Positions 8,185-15,503 of a DNA stretch of 35,173 bases are shown here, one piece after another. The notes under the pieces were generated by a model. The model searched no databases. It worked only from the letters and a program-made list of their open reading frames with translations, and was not told the DNA's origin. The stretch is from Muribaculaceae bacterium (GTDB lineage Bacteria; Bacteroidota; Bacteroidia; Bacteroidales; Muribaculaceae), in contig JAFLTN010000013.1 in assembly GCA_022510445.1 (NCBI GenBank), positions 1 through 35,173 of the forward strand. Direction: 5' to 3'. Numbering within the stretch: position 1 is the first letter of the stretch; every line of letters begins with the position of its first letter. The translations under genes were made by a program, and so were the position numbers.

Positions 8185-9135
8185 TTAATTGCGGACGTAA
8201 GGTACCCCGGCTTCCACACCGCTGGGTTGCATCACTCGTACCCAGTCAATCTGAAAGAGACCGGGAAGGGCGTTGTTGTCAATGGGACCGGCCCAGGTAT
8301 CTTCACCGCCCAATGAATGACTGAGTATCAGATAGAATGGATGAGAAAACGGCCACTGCCAGGTGGCATCTTGTCCCTCAAGAGATTTGTTGCGTGAATA
8401 ACTCATAACCACTTTACCGTTGATGGTATAATTGAGTGAATCTTCAGTCCATTCAACTCCATAGACATTCCAGTCTTGTTTATTAATTTCAAAACTTCCG
8501 AAAGACTTCCCTTCCTCGCCATGATCCATATTGTCTATCCAATAACTGTGGGTTGTGAGATGCACTACATTCTGCTCGCGGATATACTCCATAATGTCTA
8601 TCTCACCGCTCCGAGGCCAAGTCTCCGCAGGAGGTTCCGGCATCATCCATATTCCGCAATGCGAACCCATCACCCTCTTGGCAAAACGAGCACGCACTTC
8701 CACCTTGCCATAGGTAAATGAAAATTTACCTTGTGTCTCTATCCCACTTGTAAGGTATTCACCATCTTTCTCTTCCACAACAAGATTCAGCACCCCGTTT
8801 TTTGTATATGCTAAATCATAGGATTCCGACTGATAGACAGACCAATGAGCCTCAGCCTTCTTACAAAGAGACCATTTTGCCGGATCCGGAATGCCTGTGG
8901 AGTTCTCAAAATCATCTTCAAAAATCACCTCATAGCCGTCGGTTGGCCCTGCATTGATGAATCCTTCGGTGGCATCTTCCTCCAAAGCCGAAGACTCTCC
9001 GGCTGATTGAACAGTCGGTGTTTGGGATGATTCCTGTTCGTAGATGTCAAGGGGTTCATTGGCATTGCAACCGACGACTGACATCCCTACGGAAACCAAT
9101 GTAATGGAGACAAATCTGATTTTCAACATAAGCAA
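8185..9135 (-). CDS. Glycoside hydrolase family 16 lipoprotein (beta-glucanase-like)
   Basis: The 316-residue protein begins with a lipoprotein signal ending SVVGC (Cys23), followed by a Ser/Glu/Thr-rich linker to residue 65. The GH16 jelly-roll domain then shows EVIFEDDFENSTGIPDPAKW, VLNLVVEEKDGEYLTSGIETQGKFSFTYGKVEVRAR in order, and the active-site motif EIDIME at 178-183 (Glu178 nucleophile, Asp180, Glu183 acid/base), all intact. YGVEWTEDSLNYTINGKVV and a W-rich C-terminus follow. The likely reaction is endo-hydrolysis of beta-1,3 or mixed-linkage glucans at the cell surface or periplasm. No SusC/SusD pair is adjacent, so it is an orphan. A start at the second Met (MLKIRF) is equally possible. 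Confidence 0.92.
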   Translation of the reverse strand: MLMLKIRFVSITLVSVGMSVVGCNANEPLDIYEQESSQTPTVQSAGESSALEEDATEGFINAGPTDGYEVIFEDDFENSTGIPDPAKWSLCKKAEAHWSVYQSESYDLAYTKNGVLNLVVEEKDGEYLTSGIETQGKFSFTYGKVEVRARFAKRVMGSHCGIWMMPEPPAETWPRSGEIDIMEYIREQNVVHLTTHSYWIDNMDHGEEGKSFGSFEINKQDWNVYGVEWTEDSLNYTINGKVVMSYSRNKSLEGQDATWQWPFSHPFYLILSHSLGGEDTWAGPIDNNALPGLFQIDWVRVMQPSGVEAGVPYVRN

Positions 9136-9280
9136 TAGGGTTTTTCTTTTATAACGTTTCGATATTTCATAATGTTCAAATTATTAACTATTTAACTAAC
9201 CAAAGAAACTGAAGTCGTGAGGGTGTGAAAATAAAAACCCCCTGAAAATATTTAACTTACTTTATGGCATGCAAAATAAT

Positions 9281-9311
9281 TTTGTCGAAAAAATCCTTTT
9301 AATTAATTTTG
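9281..9311 (+). promoter_or_regulatory. Strong Bacteroidetes-type promoter
   Basis: TTTG (9281-9284), 19 bases, then TAATTTTG (9304-9311) is a perfect consensus match. Transcription should start near 9318. That places the in-frame GTG at 9313 upstream of the transcript and decides for the ATG at 9337. Confidence 0.8.
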
Positions 9312-9336
9312 TGTGTATACCCCGAATATACAATAT

Positions 9337-10308
9337 ATGAATGGAGAAAAGATAGCAGCGTTAAGACGAGAATTGAAGTCCGGTGTGGAAAAAGCCAAAC
9401 AACGACAGGATGTTGAGGAATTGTACACACGCATTGCTACCATGCAAAAGGAAGGGACTCTCGACAAGAGCCTGTACTCGGATTTTGGTTGGCTTATTTA
9501 CTACCTTCTGCGCAATACTCCTCTCAACAGTGTCTTAAGATGCAAACGCTATCTGATTCAATATTTGAATTTACAATTGCCTCGCCCTTCACTCCTACAC
9601 TCCCTGATGCTTTCGATAGCCTTGAAGCTCAAGAAGAAGATTCCCTCGCAATTCCGTATAATGGATTTCCTGAATCTTTGGGGTGTAGAAAATCTTCGCG
9701 ACGAAGATTTTGAAAAGTTCAAACCTGAAAGCGGTCGTTCACACAATTCGATGGTCGAGAATATGATAAGTATATGTGCCAAAGAATTGAAATCTACCGG
9801 GAATTATCAGGTAAACGAAGAATTCGCCAAAGTTATAGACAAGGCTTTACTTAAACATGAGACCAATCCTCATTTACCACTCTATAAGGCCACAGTACTT
9901 GTGGCGCAAGGTAATAAAAAAGAGGCTCTTGAATATTACAAAACGCTTCTAAGGCGCTGGCCAAGGAAGTTTTTCCTTTGGAGTAATGCTGAAGAATTGG
10001 TGCCATACACTGAAAAAGACCTCAAAATTGCATTGCTCTGCAAAGCTATAACGACGGCCCGCGATAAGGCTTTTATGGGTGATATACGATTGCGACTTGC
10101 CAATCAACTATATAAAAAGGGATTATATTCAAATGCCCTTCATGAATTGGAGCAATATGAGAGATATTATACCTCGCAGGGATGGCAGATCAAGACCTGG
10201 TGTGAAACACTCGTTACGCGAGTCAAAGCAGCCGCGCCAGACGTCAAAGCGACTCCAACCCAATATAACGATTATATTACTCTTGCTGAAAAATTTATCA
10301 AAAAATGA
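9337..10308 (+). CDS. TPR-like helical protein upstream of yaaA, 323 aa
   Basis: The start is ATG 9337 (MNGEKIAALRRELKSG), because the promoter at 9281-9311 excludes the in-frame GTG at 9313. The protein is soluble and almost entirely helical. Residues about 180-300 hold tetratricopeptide-like pairs: NPHLPLYKATVLVAQGNKKEALEYYKTLLRRWP, DIRLRLANQLYKKGLYSNALHELEQYERYY. The N-terminal half (YSDFGWLIYYLLRN, CKRYLIQYLNLQLPRPSLLHSLML) recalls Bacteroidales proteins annotated as DUF7017, but that is from memory and unverified. Its stop overlaps the ATG of yaaA by four bases, so the two are translationally coupled. A scaffold role is possible; the function is unknown. Confidence 0.8.
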   Translation: MNGEKIAALRRELKSGVEKAKQRQDVEELYTRIATMQKEGTLDKSLYSDFGWLIYYLLRNTPLNSVLRCKRYLIQYLNLQLPRPSLLHSLMLSIALKLKKKIPSQFRIMDFLNLWGVENLRDEDFEKFKPESGRSHNSMVENMISICAKELKSTGNYQVNEEFAKVIDKALLKHETNPHLPLYKATVLVAQGNKKEALEYYKTLLRRWPRKFFLWSNAEELVPYTEKDLKIALLCKAITTARDKAFMGDIRLRLANQLYKKGLYSNALHELEQYERYYTSQGWQIKTWCETLVTRVKAAAPDVKATPTQYNDYITLAEKFIKK

Positions 10309-11078
10309 TTATACTGATAGCCGAATCAAAAACAATGGTGAGTTCGGAGACAGTCATCACACCTGAAGACTTCTCTCGTAATAAGCCGATTTATGAAGAA
10401 AAGGCTGATGAAATCATGGGTTATCTCGGCCGACTACCGATTGCAGAATTGGTAGAAGCAACCGGTCTCTCATCTTCCCTTGCCTCGAAAATGCAACGTT
10501 ATATTTACGAATTTCCTAACAAAGGTCTGGGGCTCAAAGCCATAGAAGCTTTCACGGGTGTGGTGTTCAAGGCTCTTGATTTCACCACACTTTCAGATGT
10601 CGCAAAACTTCATTGCGAAGAGAAAGTCAGAATAATTTCTTCTCTCTATGGTTGGCTACGTCCGTCTGACATTGTCAAACCCTATCGTCTTGATTTCAAA
10701 TCCAAAGCTTCCCCTACCCACGTTGCCCTCAACGCTTTCTGGAAGCAAAATGTAACTATTGCACTTGTCAAAATGCTGAAAGTATTGGGTGAAAATACCG
10801 TGCTCAATCTTTTGCCCTCTGACGCGGCAAAATGCATAGACTGGAAACTGGTCAAAAACTTTTGCAATGTATGGAAAGTCGACTTTGTCGAAATAACCCA
10901 AAATGGGACCATGAAGGCACCAACGGCATCGAAATTAAAGACGATGCGCGGAACCCTTCTTCGCCAAATTTTGACTGATGACATCAACGATATTGCTTCG
11001 CTCAAAACTGCCGCAACAGATCATTATATGTGTGAAGGAACACCCGTCTATCCAGATCGTCTGCAATTCATTTGCTGA
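10305..11078 (+). CDS. yaaA: Peroxide-stress protein YaaA (DUF328)
   Basis: The 257-residue cytosolic protein matches YaaA from end to end. It has MIILIAESKTM at the start (the family's L-S-P/E-x-K-T-M), FTGVVFKALDF, a block around SSLYGWLRPSDIVKPYRLDF that is the strongest family signature, NLLPSDAAKCIDW and the terminal YPDRLQFIC. In E. coli YaaA lowers free intracellular iron during H2O2 stress and binds DNA junctions. It is translated from an ATG overlapping the stop of the preceding gene (ATGA), so its level is tied to the TPR-like protein. Confidence 0.93.
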   Translation: MIILIAESKTMVSSETVITPEDFSRNKPIYEEKADEIMGYLGRLPIAELVEATGLSSSLASKMQRYIYEFPNKGLGLKAIEAFTGVVFKALDFTTLSDVAKLHCEEKVRIISSLYGWLRPSDIVKPYRLDFKSKASPTHVALNAFWKQNVTIALVKMLKVLGENTVLNLLPSDAAKCIDWKLVKNFCNVWKVDFVEITQNGTMKAPTASKLKTMRGTLLRQILTDDINDIASLKTAATDHYMCEGTPVYPDRLQFIC

Positions 11079-11125
11079 ATTATCCGGAAAAGGATGTTGA
11101 ACTTACGGCATAAAATAACTGATGA

Positions 11126-11157
11126 TTTGCGAAAGATATCAACTTTTCATATATTTG
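11126..11157 (+). promoter_or_regulatory. Promoter of the Rpn-family nuclease gene
   Basis: TTTG (11126-11129), 20 bases, then TATATTTG (11150-11157): a perfect Bacteroidetes consensus, about 30 bases before the ATG at 11188. Confidence 0.8.
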
Positions 11158-11187
11158 CAGAAGATAAAACCCTAATCTTTCGCTGTT

Positions 11188-12135
11188 ATGGAAAAGCCAA
11201 AGGAAAAACTCATACGATTCGACTGGGCCGTCAAAAGGCTGTTGCGGCATAAAGCCGACCATACCATTCTCGAGGGGTTTCTCTCTTCGCTTCTGGGACG
11301 CCATATCCATATCGTGGAAATTCTTGAGAGCGAAAGCAACCGTGAATATGAGGAAAACAAGCAGAACCGTGTGGATATGCTTGCCGAGGAGGAAGACGGC
11401 TCCAAGATCTTGATTGAGGTTCAGAACGAGACGGAAGACGCCTATTTCCACAGGATGCTTTTCGGGACCTCAAGGGTTATCAGCGAATACCTACAGAAGG
11501 GAGACAATTACGACAAGATTACCAAGGTCTACAGCATCAATATCGTATATTTCAATCTCGGTGAAGGCGATGATTATGTCTACCACGGCACAACGGAATT
11601 CCGAGGCATACACAATCATGAGCTACTCCGCATGTCGGAACATTTGAAAAGGAAATACAAGGTAGAGGAGATAAGCGATATATTTCCTGAATACTATATT
11701 CTCCGGGCCAATGAATTTGACAATTGGTCGAAAGTGCCTCTGGACCAATGGATGTATTTTCTCAGCAACAGCGAGATTCCCGACGATGCGGACGCTCCGG
11801 GTCTTCAGGAAGCGAGCGAGCAGCTCAAGATATCGACTCTGACTCCGGAGCAAAGGAACGAATACATGCACCACATGAGAGAGATGAACTCCTTGCGCGA
11901 CATGTTTCAGGCCACCAGAGAAAGGGCACTCTTCGAAGGTCATGAGAAGGGTCTTAAAGAAGGTCGTGCGGAAGGTCGTGCGGAAGGTCGTGCGGAGGGT
12001 CGTGCGGAGGGTCGTGCGGAAGAGCAAATCATTATAGCACGCAACATGATAGCGATGGGAATGGACGCGAAGTTTATTGCCAAGGCCACCGGCTTGTCGG
12101 AAGAAGACATACAATCTATACCCCCAAATCAATAA
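11188..12135 (+). CDS. Rpn/PD-(D/E)XK nuclease family protein with variable repeat linker
   Basis: The 315-residue protein matches the Rpn/PDDEXK_2 'putative transposase' family (TIGR01784-like). It has RFDWAVKRLLRHKADHTILEGFLSSLL at the N-terminus, then NRVDMLAEEEDGSKILIEVQNE with the metal-binding Asp63 and the E77-V-Q79 variant of (D/E)XK, and YYILRANEFDNW later. E. coli Rpn proteins promote RecA-independent recombination as DNA endonucleases, and some systems act in phage defence. Residues about 255-280 are tandem EGRA units coded by a 12-bp repeat (11962-12021). The C-terminus (ARNMIAMGMDAKFIAKATGLSEEDIQSI) is the helix-turn-helix-like tail usual in this family. It has its own promoter. 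Confidence 0.9.
   Translation: MEKPKEKLIRFDWAVKRLLRHKADHTILEGFLSSLLGRHIHIVEILESESNREYEENKQNRVDMLAEEEDGSKILIEVQNETEDAYFHRMLFGTSRVISEYLQKGDNYDKITKVYSINIVYFNLGEGDDYVYHGTTEFRGIHNHELLRMSEHLKRKYKVEEISDIFPEYYILRANEFDNWSKVPLDQWMYFLSNSEIPDDADAPGLQEASEQLKISTLTPEQRNEYMHHMREMNSLRDMFQATRERALFEGHEKGLKEGRAEGRAEGRAEGRAEGRAEEQIIIARNMIAMGMDAKFIAKATGLSEEDIQSIPPNQ
11962..12021 (+). repeat. Five tandem 12-bp units inside the Rpn gene
   Basis: The unit GGTCGTGCGGA(A/G) occurs five times head-to-tail, coding GRAE each time. Because 12 is a multiple of three, copy-number change lengthens or shortens the charged linker without breaking the frame. Confidence 0.95.
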
Positions 12136-12577
12136 TAAGTCAAGACAGTGGTTGCTTTTTTGATGAAGGATAAAATATCCTTCCATTAATAACTCTTTAA
12201 TTTTTAGTTAATTAAACCCCAGGCCGAGGATAAATCCGGATCAAGGTGTATCTATATTGAGCTAACAAGTCTTCTTAATCAAGGGCGAGTATGGTTATTC
12301 CGTGTTACATTGCAAGCTATTACCATCAATATAAGATTCGGCTCTGCTGTCGATAGGAAAGACCTTCGGCTCTGTTTACCTAGTTTCACCTGACTTCTTC
12401 TTTCGGCCCTCCACGCTAACAAACTTAACCCAACTCTAACGCCGAAAAAATTTTTCTAAGTTAAAGTTGGGTTAAGAGGTGCTGTGCATATTATACACAC
12501 AGCCTTCATCTCATTTTGATGCCCCATCTATATATCATAGCACCAAAACTTTTTTACTCAAGAATGGAACCGAAATG
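12136..12577. other. Intergenic region, 442 bp, no gene seen
   Basis: No convincing reading frame on either strand. The only strong structure is the inverted repeat at 12424-12476. This is the boundary between the G+C-richer first third of the window and the A+T-rich lipoprotein island. Confidence 0.6.
12424..12476. repeat. Long inverted repeat, 17-bp arms
   Basis: CTTAACCCAACTCTAAC (12424-12440) and GTTAAAGTTGGGTTAAG (12460-12476) are complementary at 16 of 17 positions, around a 19-base loop with a central A6T5 tract. No T-run follows directly on either side. Confidence 0.75.
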
Positions 12578-13093
12578 TCAGAAATTGATTAATTTTTCTA
12601 TATTCTCAAGATTTTCAACGGCTCCTGCAGAAGCCTTTGACATAGCGGCAGCAGCCTTTGTGGTGGCGTTTACCATCTTTTCTGTAAGTTTGGTTAGCCT
12701 TTGAAGTTGCTTAGGAGTCATTTCTCCTTTGAAATTATTTACCTTTTTTTCGTAATCTTCAAGATCTGAAATTAATGATGTATATTCACTCATTACCGAA
12801 AGATCGTTTTTTGACAGTTTTGTGGCAATCTTATCTATCTTGTTTACCATCTTTTCAAAACTATCAAGGGCTTCGTCAATGTCGGCAGTAGAAACAGAAG
12901 AAGATTCCTCAACGGTTGGCTCCTCAACATTTTTTTCCTCCGACGGCTCAAAATCATAATCTTCAACAGTAGATTCCACTGTTTCCTTTTCTATGGGTTC
13001 AGAGCCGGATTCTTTTTTATTGGATGAACCTCCACAGGAAGCAATAAAAAGCATTCCCCCAACTATAATTAATGATAATGTTCTTATTTTCAT
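12578..13093 (-). CDS. Lipoprotein with helical C-terminal domain
   Basis: The start is set at ATG 13091-13093, giving MKIRTLSLIIVGGMLFIASC. A longer frame begins at 13111 inside the upstream gene and would spoil the signal peptide. Cys20 is the lipidation site, followed by GGSSNKKESGSE and an acidic Glu/Ser/Val linker to about residue 80. The C-terminal domain is a helical pair: DIDEALDSFEKMVNKIDKIATKLSKND, LEDYEKKVNNFKGEMTPKQLQRLTKLTEKMVNATTKAAA. This resembles a widespread Bacteroidetes lipoprotein domain with the pattern 'D.YE...DKY...MKK...GD..A..EY' ending 'GEMT..Q..R..K...KM..A'; its function is unknown. It is the last gene of a three-gene unit, four bases after the DUF456 gene. Confidence 0.82.
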   Translation of the reverse strand: MKIRTLSLIIVGGMLFIASCGGSSNKKESGSEPIEKETVESTVEDYDFEPSEEKNVEEPTVEESSSVSTADIDEALDSFEKMVNKIDKIATKLSKNDLSVMSEYTSLISDLEDYEKKVNNFKGEMTPKQLQRLTKLTEKMVNATTKAAAAMSKASAGAVENLENIEKLINF

Positions 13094-13097
13094 GTTA

Positions 13098-13625
13098 TCA
13101 ATTATTAGCAAACATTAAATAGACGGAATATACAACAGTAAAAAGTTTAACGAAAGTAGTACATATATAAGTTATTGTCGCTCCTCCTCCGGATTTTGCC
13201 GAAGCCACGAAATCTTTTTGCGAAATCAATTCAAAACCGGTAGCAAAAATAAACGGCATTACAAGGAAGGTCATAACAATAAGAGTAATTGAAACCCCCG
13301 GGTTCTCTACTGAAGTGAGAATTGAAGGAACAATTATTAAGGCGGCTATTGATCCGACAATTGCACCCCAATTACCTCCCTTTCCATAAGTTGCCAGCTT
13401 CTTTGTCCATTTCGGTATCATTCGGTTCAATATAAAGGAAGCAACTACCAAAATACCGATAACCACAATATTCCACCATTCAATAAGATCTCCAACCGAC
13501 ATGCAGAGTTTGGCTATTAATATAGCTGCGAATGCCAAAATAGGACCGGGAAACTTTGAAATGAAACAACCGGTGAAGGCGATGATTATCAAAATTGCCC
13601 AAATTGCCCAAAGAATTATTTCCAT
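13098..13625 (-). CDS. DUF456 family membrane protein
   Basis: The 175-residue protein has about four to five hydrophobic helices. It shows the DUF456 signature near the start, TGCFISKFPGPILAFAAILIAKL, where the small-residue/PGP turn is conserved. Later segments are WWNIVVIGILVVASFILNRMIPKWTKKLATYGKGGNWGAIVGSIAALI and a closing helix with TYICTTFVKLFTVVYSVYLMF. The Gly-rich loop GKGGNWGAIVG between helices is also typical. It is an inner-membrane protein of unknown function. It sits in the middle of the unit 13948 to 12578, between two lipoproteins (29 and 4 bases away). Confidence 0.85.
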   Translation of the reverse strand: MEIILWAIWAILIIIAFTGCFISKFPGPILAFAAILIAKLCMSVGDLIEWWNIVVIGILVVASFILNRMIPKWTKKLATYGKGGNWGAIVGSIAALIIVPSILTSVENPGVSITLIVMTFLVMPFIFATGFELISQKDFVASAKSGGGATITYICTTFVKLFTVVYSVYLMFANN

Positions 13626-13654
13626 AATAAAAAATTTTTAGTTATACAATTAAT

Positions 13655-13948
13655 TTAAAAAGGTGACATTTCAGATAGCGCACTGATCATTTCAGCTTCT
13701 ATTTCATTTTTTTCTTCCTTTTCAGAATCCGAGAGGTCTCGTTCTCCCAGTTCCTTGTCAATCTTTTCTCCTTTCTCCGACAACTTTTTGGCTTCCTCAA
13801 GATTGCCATTATTAATTGCCGAAACAATCTCTTTCGACACATTCTGATAATCATTCAGAAGGTCTTTATTACTTTTCTCACAGGCACAGAAAAAGAATGA
13901 GCCCAAAAATAAAGTACAGAGAATACAGTACTTGCTTAATTTTTTCAT
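13655..13948 (-). CDS. Small lipoprotein, 97 aa
   Basis: MKKLSKYCILCTLFLGSFFFCAC is a lipoprotein signal with lipidation at the Cys of FFCAC. The remaining 70 residues are a charged helical region (NDYQNVSKEIVSAINNGNLEEAKKLSEKGEKIDKELGERDLSDSEKEEKNEIEAE), probably a helical hairpin or coiled coil with dimensions like one TPR-type unit. No named family is recognised. It is the first gene of the three-gene unit with DUF456 and the lipoprotein at 12578, and probably part of one envelope function. Confidence 0.78.
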   Translation of the reverse strand: MKKLSKYCILCTLFLGSFFFCACEKSNKDLLNDYQNVSKEIVSAINNGNLEEAKKLSEKGEKIDKELGERDLSDSEKEEKNEIEAEMISALSEMSPF

Positions 13949-14135
13949 ACTTCTAATTTTATCACTTTGTTATGAGTTTTAGAATTCATCAACAAAATTA
14001 TGTTCTTTTTCTCTATTTTCAATAGTCCGTTTTATCCGTTTTGACTACAAGCATGAACGCGATTGATTTTCAATCACTTTGCTCCGAGACGCTATTCATT
14101 TCCCATTATCGTTCTTAGTAAAAAGTGACATATAC

Positions 14136-14172
14136 AAAAAAAAGTAGGTTGGGACAAGAGTCCGAACCTACT
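14136..14172 (-). terminator. GTAGG-family palindromic terminator, copy a
   Basis: AGTAGGTTGGGAC (14143-14155) pairs with GTCCGAACCTACT (14160-14172) with one G-G mismatch. An A-run at 14136-14143 becomes a T-run after the hairpin on the minus strand. It terminates the unit 15331 to 14195. Related hairpins recur at 19385, 21551, 24333, 25944 and 29102. Confidence 0.88.
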
Positions 14173-14194
14173 TGATTAAAATGGATATTTTTCG

Positions 14195-15025
14195 TTATTT
14201 CTTTGAATCAAGATATTCCTGATATTCGTTGCCGGTATAGGAAGCAAACTTTTCTTGGAGTTGCTCAGAAGTAAGTTTCCAATTTATCCCTTTTACGATT
14301 TCTCCGCCATGATTTGTTCCGACACAATCATATTTAATTTTTCCATGTGGAGGTATTGTCTTACCTGGTTCTTTTCTCGTTCCGCCACCAGACAAAAATT
14401 TATCACTTTCTTCATCCCATATGGTATAACCTTCCCATACTATAATTTCATAATCTGACGCATCAACCTGTTGATTGGAACTGTTTATAATAGGATAATA
14501 ATACATATCCCACATATCCGGGTCTGGAGTAACTTGTTTCCCTACAGTCAGAATATTAGAGGTTTTTTTCTTGATTTGATCTTGAATATATTTGAAGAAT
14601 TCCTCATCCATCATCCTCTCGTTTAGCTGGGCATCTGAGAGATTATCGTCCCACATGCCGGTCTTTTTGGCGATTTCGACCTTGTCGTCCGGGAAGGCGA
14701 AGAGTCCTTTGGATTCCGTCACGGTTATTTTGCCATCGTCAGTGCGGTTCACCTGCAGAGAAATTCCTTCGGCGAGTGTCAAGTCATACTGCCCTGGAGT
14801 CGTTTCTACCACGATTATGGTATCAGACTGAATGGGAAAGATGGAGTCGGCTTTTGCGATATCGGGATATGTGTTGGTCAGTGAATCAAGCTGAGCGGCG
14901 GCCAGTTTCTCCACAAAATATTTGCCGTAATTTCTAACTTCTTCTTCCGGAGTTGCCTTCTTTTCGCTACAGGATGTAATCAGAAGCACGATGGCAAATA
15001 GCCATAAAGAGTTGAGTTTTTTCAT
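14195..15025 (-). CDS. Lipoprotein of the EYQEYLDSKK paralogue family, copy 1
   Basis: The 276-residue lipoprotein begins with a signal peptide ending LITSCSEKK. It is paralogous to those at 21617 and 25998, and to a broken copy at 29156. The N-terminal domain (residues about 25-125) has EEVRNYGKYFVEKL, QLDSL..TYPDI.KADS, SDTIIVVE.TPGQYDLTLAEGISL and ESKGLFAFPDDKVEIAKKTGM. A variable middle follows. The second domain is beta-rich, with IPPHGKIKYDCVG, and the shared C-terminus is WKLTSEQLQEKFASYTGNEYQEYLDSKK in pattern. The family function is unknown. Its location is probably the inner leaflet of the outer membrane or the cell surface. It is the second gene of a unit, six bases after the lipoprotein at 15032. 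Confidence 0.82.
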   Translation of the reverse strand: MKKLNSLWLFAIVLLITSCSEKKATPEEEVRNYGKYFVEKLAAAQLDSLTNTYPDIAKADSIFPIQSDTIIVVETTPGQYDLTLAEGISLQVNRTDDGKITVTESKGLFAFPDDKVEIAKKTGMWDDNLSDAQLNERMMDEEFFKYIQDQIKKKTSNILTVGKQVTPDPDMWDMYYYPIINSSNQQVDASDYEIIVWEGYTIWDEESDKFLSGGGTRKEPGKTIPPHGKIKYDCVGTNHGGEIVKGINWKLTSEQLQEKFASYTGNEYQEYLDSKK

Positions 15026-15031
15026 TATGAA

Positions 15032-15331
15032 TTATTTTTGTTTTCTTCTTTCGGCTCTTATCGATGTAAAACCTTTTTTATTTTTTATTGAATTGTTTTT
15101 ATTTTTTATTGGTCCTGTTTTAGTCGATTGTGGACTCGCAGAAAGATTAGAATTGCTATTCAGGCTCTCTACGGTTGTAGAATCTGATATGTCCGTTGTA
15201 TCCACATCCTCACTTACCGTTTCAACGGGTAGAGGATTTAGAGAATCCTTTTTTGAAGTGTCCGAGCCATTTTTACAAGAACAACTTGTCAATAAGTATA
15301 AAAAGATAAAGCCTAACAATAACTTTTTCAC
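15032..15331 (-). CDS. Short lipoprotein with Ser/Thr/Lys-rich tail, 99 aa
   Basis: MKKLLLGFIFLYLLTSC is the lipoprotein signal, followed by SCKNGSDTSKKDS. The mature part is low-complexity, polar and probably disordered (ETVSEDVDTTDISDSTTVESLNSNSN, then a basic KNKNNSIKNKKG tail), with no folded domain visible. Its start and 112-bp upstream region match those of the gene at 18598, so it may be a truncated relative that kept promoter, signal peptide and linker and lost the folded domain. It is first in the unit with the 14195 gene. Confidence 0.7.
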   Translation of the reverse strand: MKKLLLGFIFLYLLTSCSCKNGSDTSKKDSLNPLPVETVSEDVDTTDISDSTTVESLNSNSNLSASPQSTKTGPIKNKNNSIKNKKGFTSIRAERRKQK

Positions 15332-15335
15332 GTTG

Positions 15336-15447
15336 ATCTTGAGTTTAAGATGGTGATTTTTACGGCAAAATTAACAAATTTCCTAGTTACATGATCACAT
15401 TGCAGAATAACAATTGATATTTCCCGCCAACTTTAGACTTCATTTGG
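15336..15447 (-). repeat. Duplicated 112-bp upstream block, copy 1
   Basis: This block matches 19214-19325 at all but about five positions by eye. Each copy lies directly upstream of a minus-strand lipoprotein start (15331 and 19209) and includes the -7 box. Confidence 0.9.
15366..15373 (-). promoter_or_regulatory. -7 box TAATTTTG, 42 bases before the ATG
   Basis: On the minus strand, TAATTTTG is a perfect Bacteroidetes -7 element. Its far edge is 42 bases from the ATG, the same spacing as at 19244, 20727 and 26878. The -33 element is weak (TGTG). Confidence 0.65.
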
Positions 15448-15503
15448 GACCTTTTGGTCCCTGAAAAAATATATATCTTTCCTTTATCTAGACAAGAAAA
15501 GTC

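Noticed and set aside
9313-9336. GTG start at 9313 for the TPR-like gene
   Set aside because: It lies directly after the -7 box (9304-9311), so the transcript would start downstream of it; ATG 9337 is used instead.
12424-12476. Integron attC site (RYYYAAC and GTTRRRY are both present in the arms)
   Set aside because: There is no integrase or cassette array, the arms are near-perfect rather than bulged, and the match may be chance within a palindrome.
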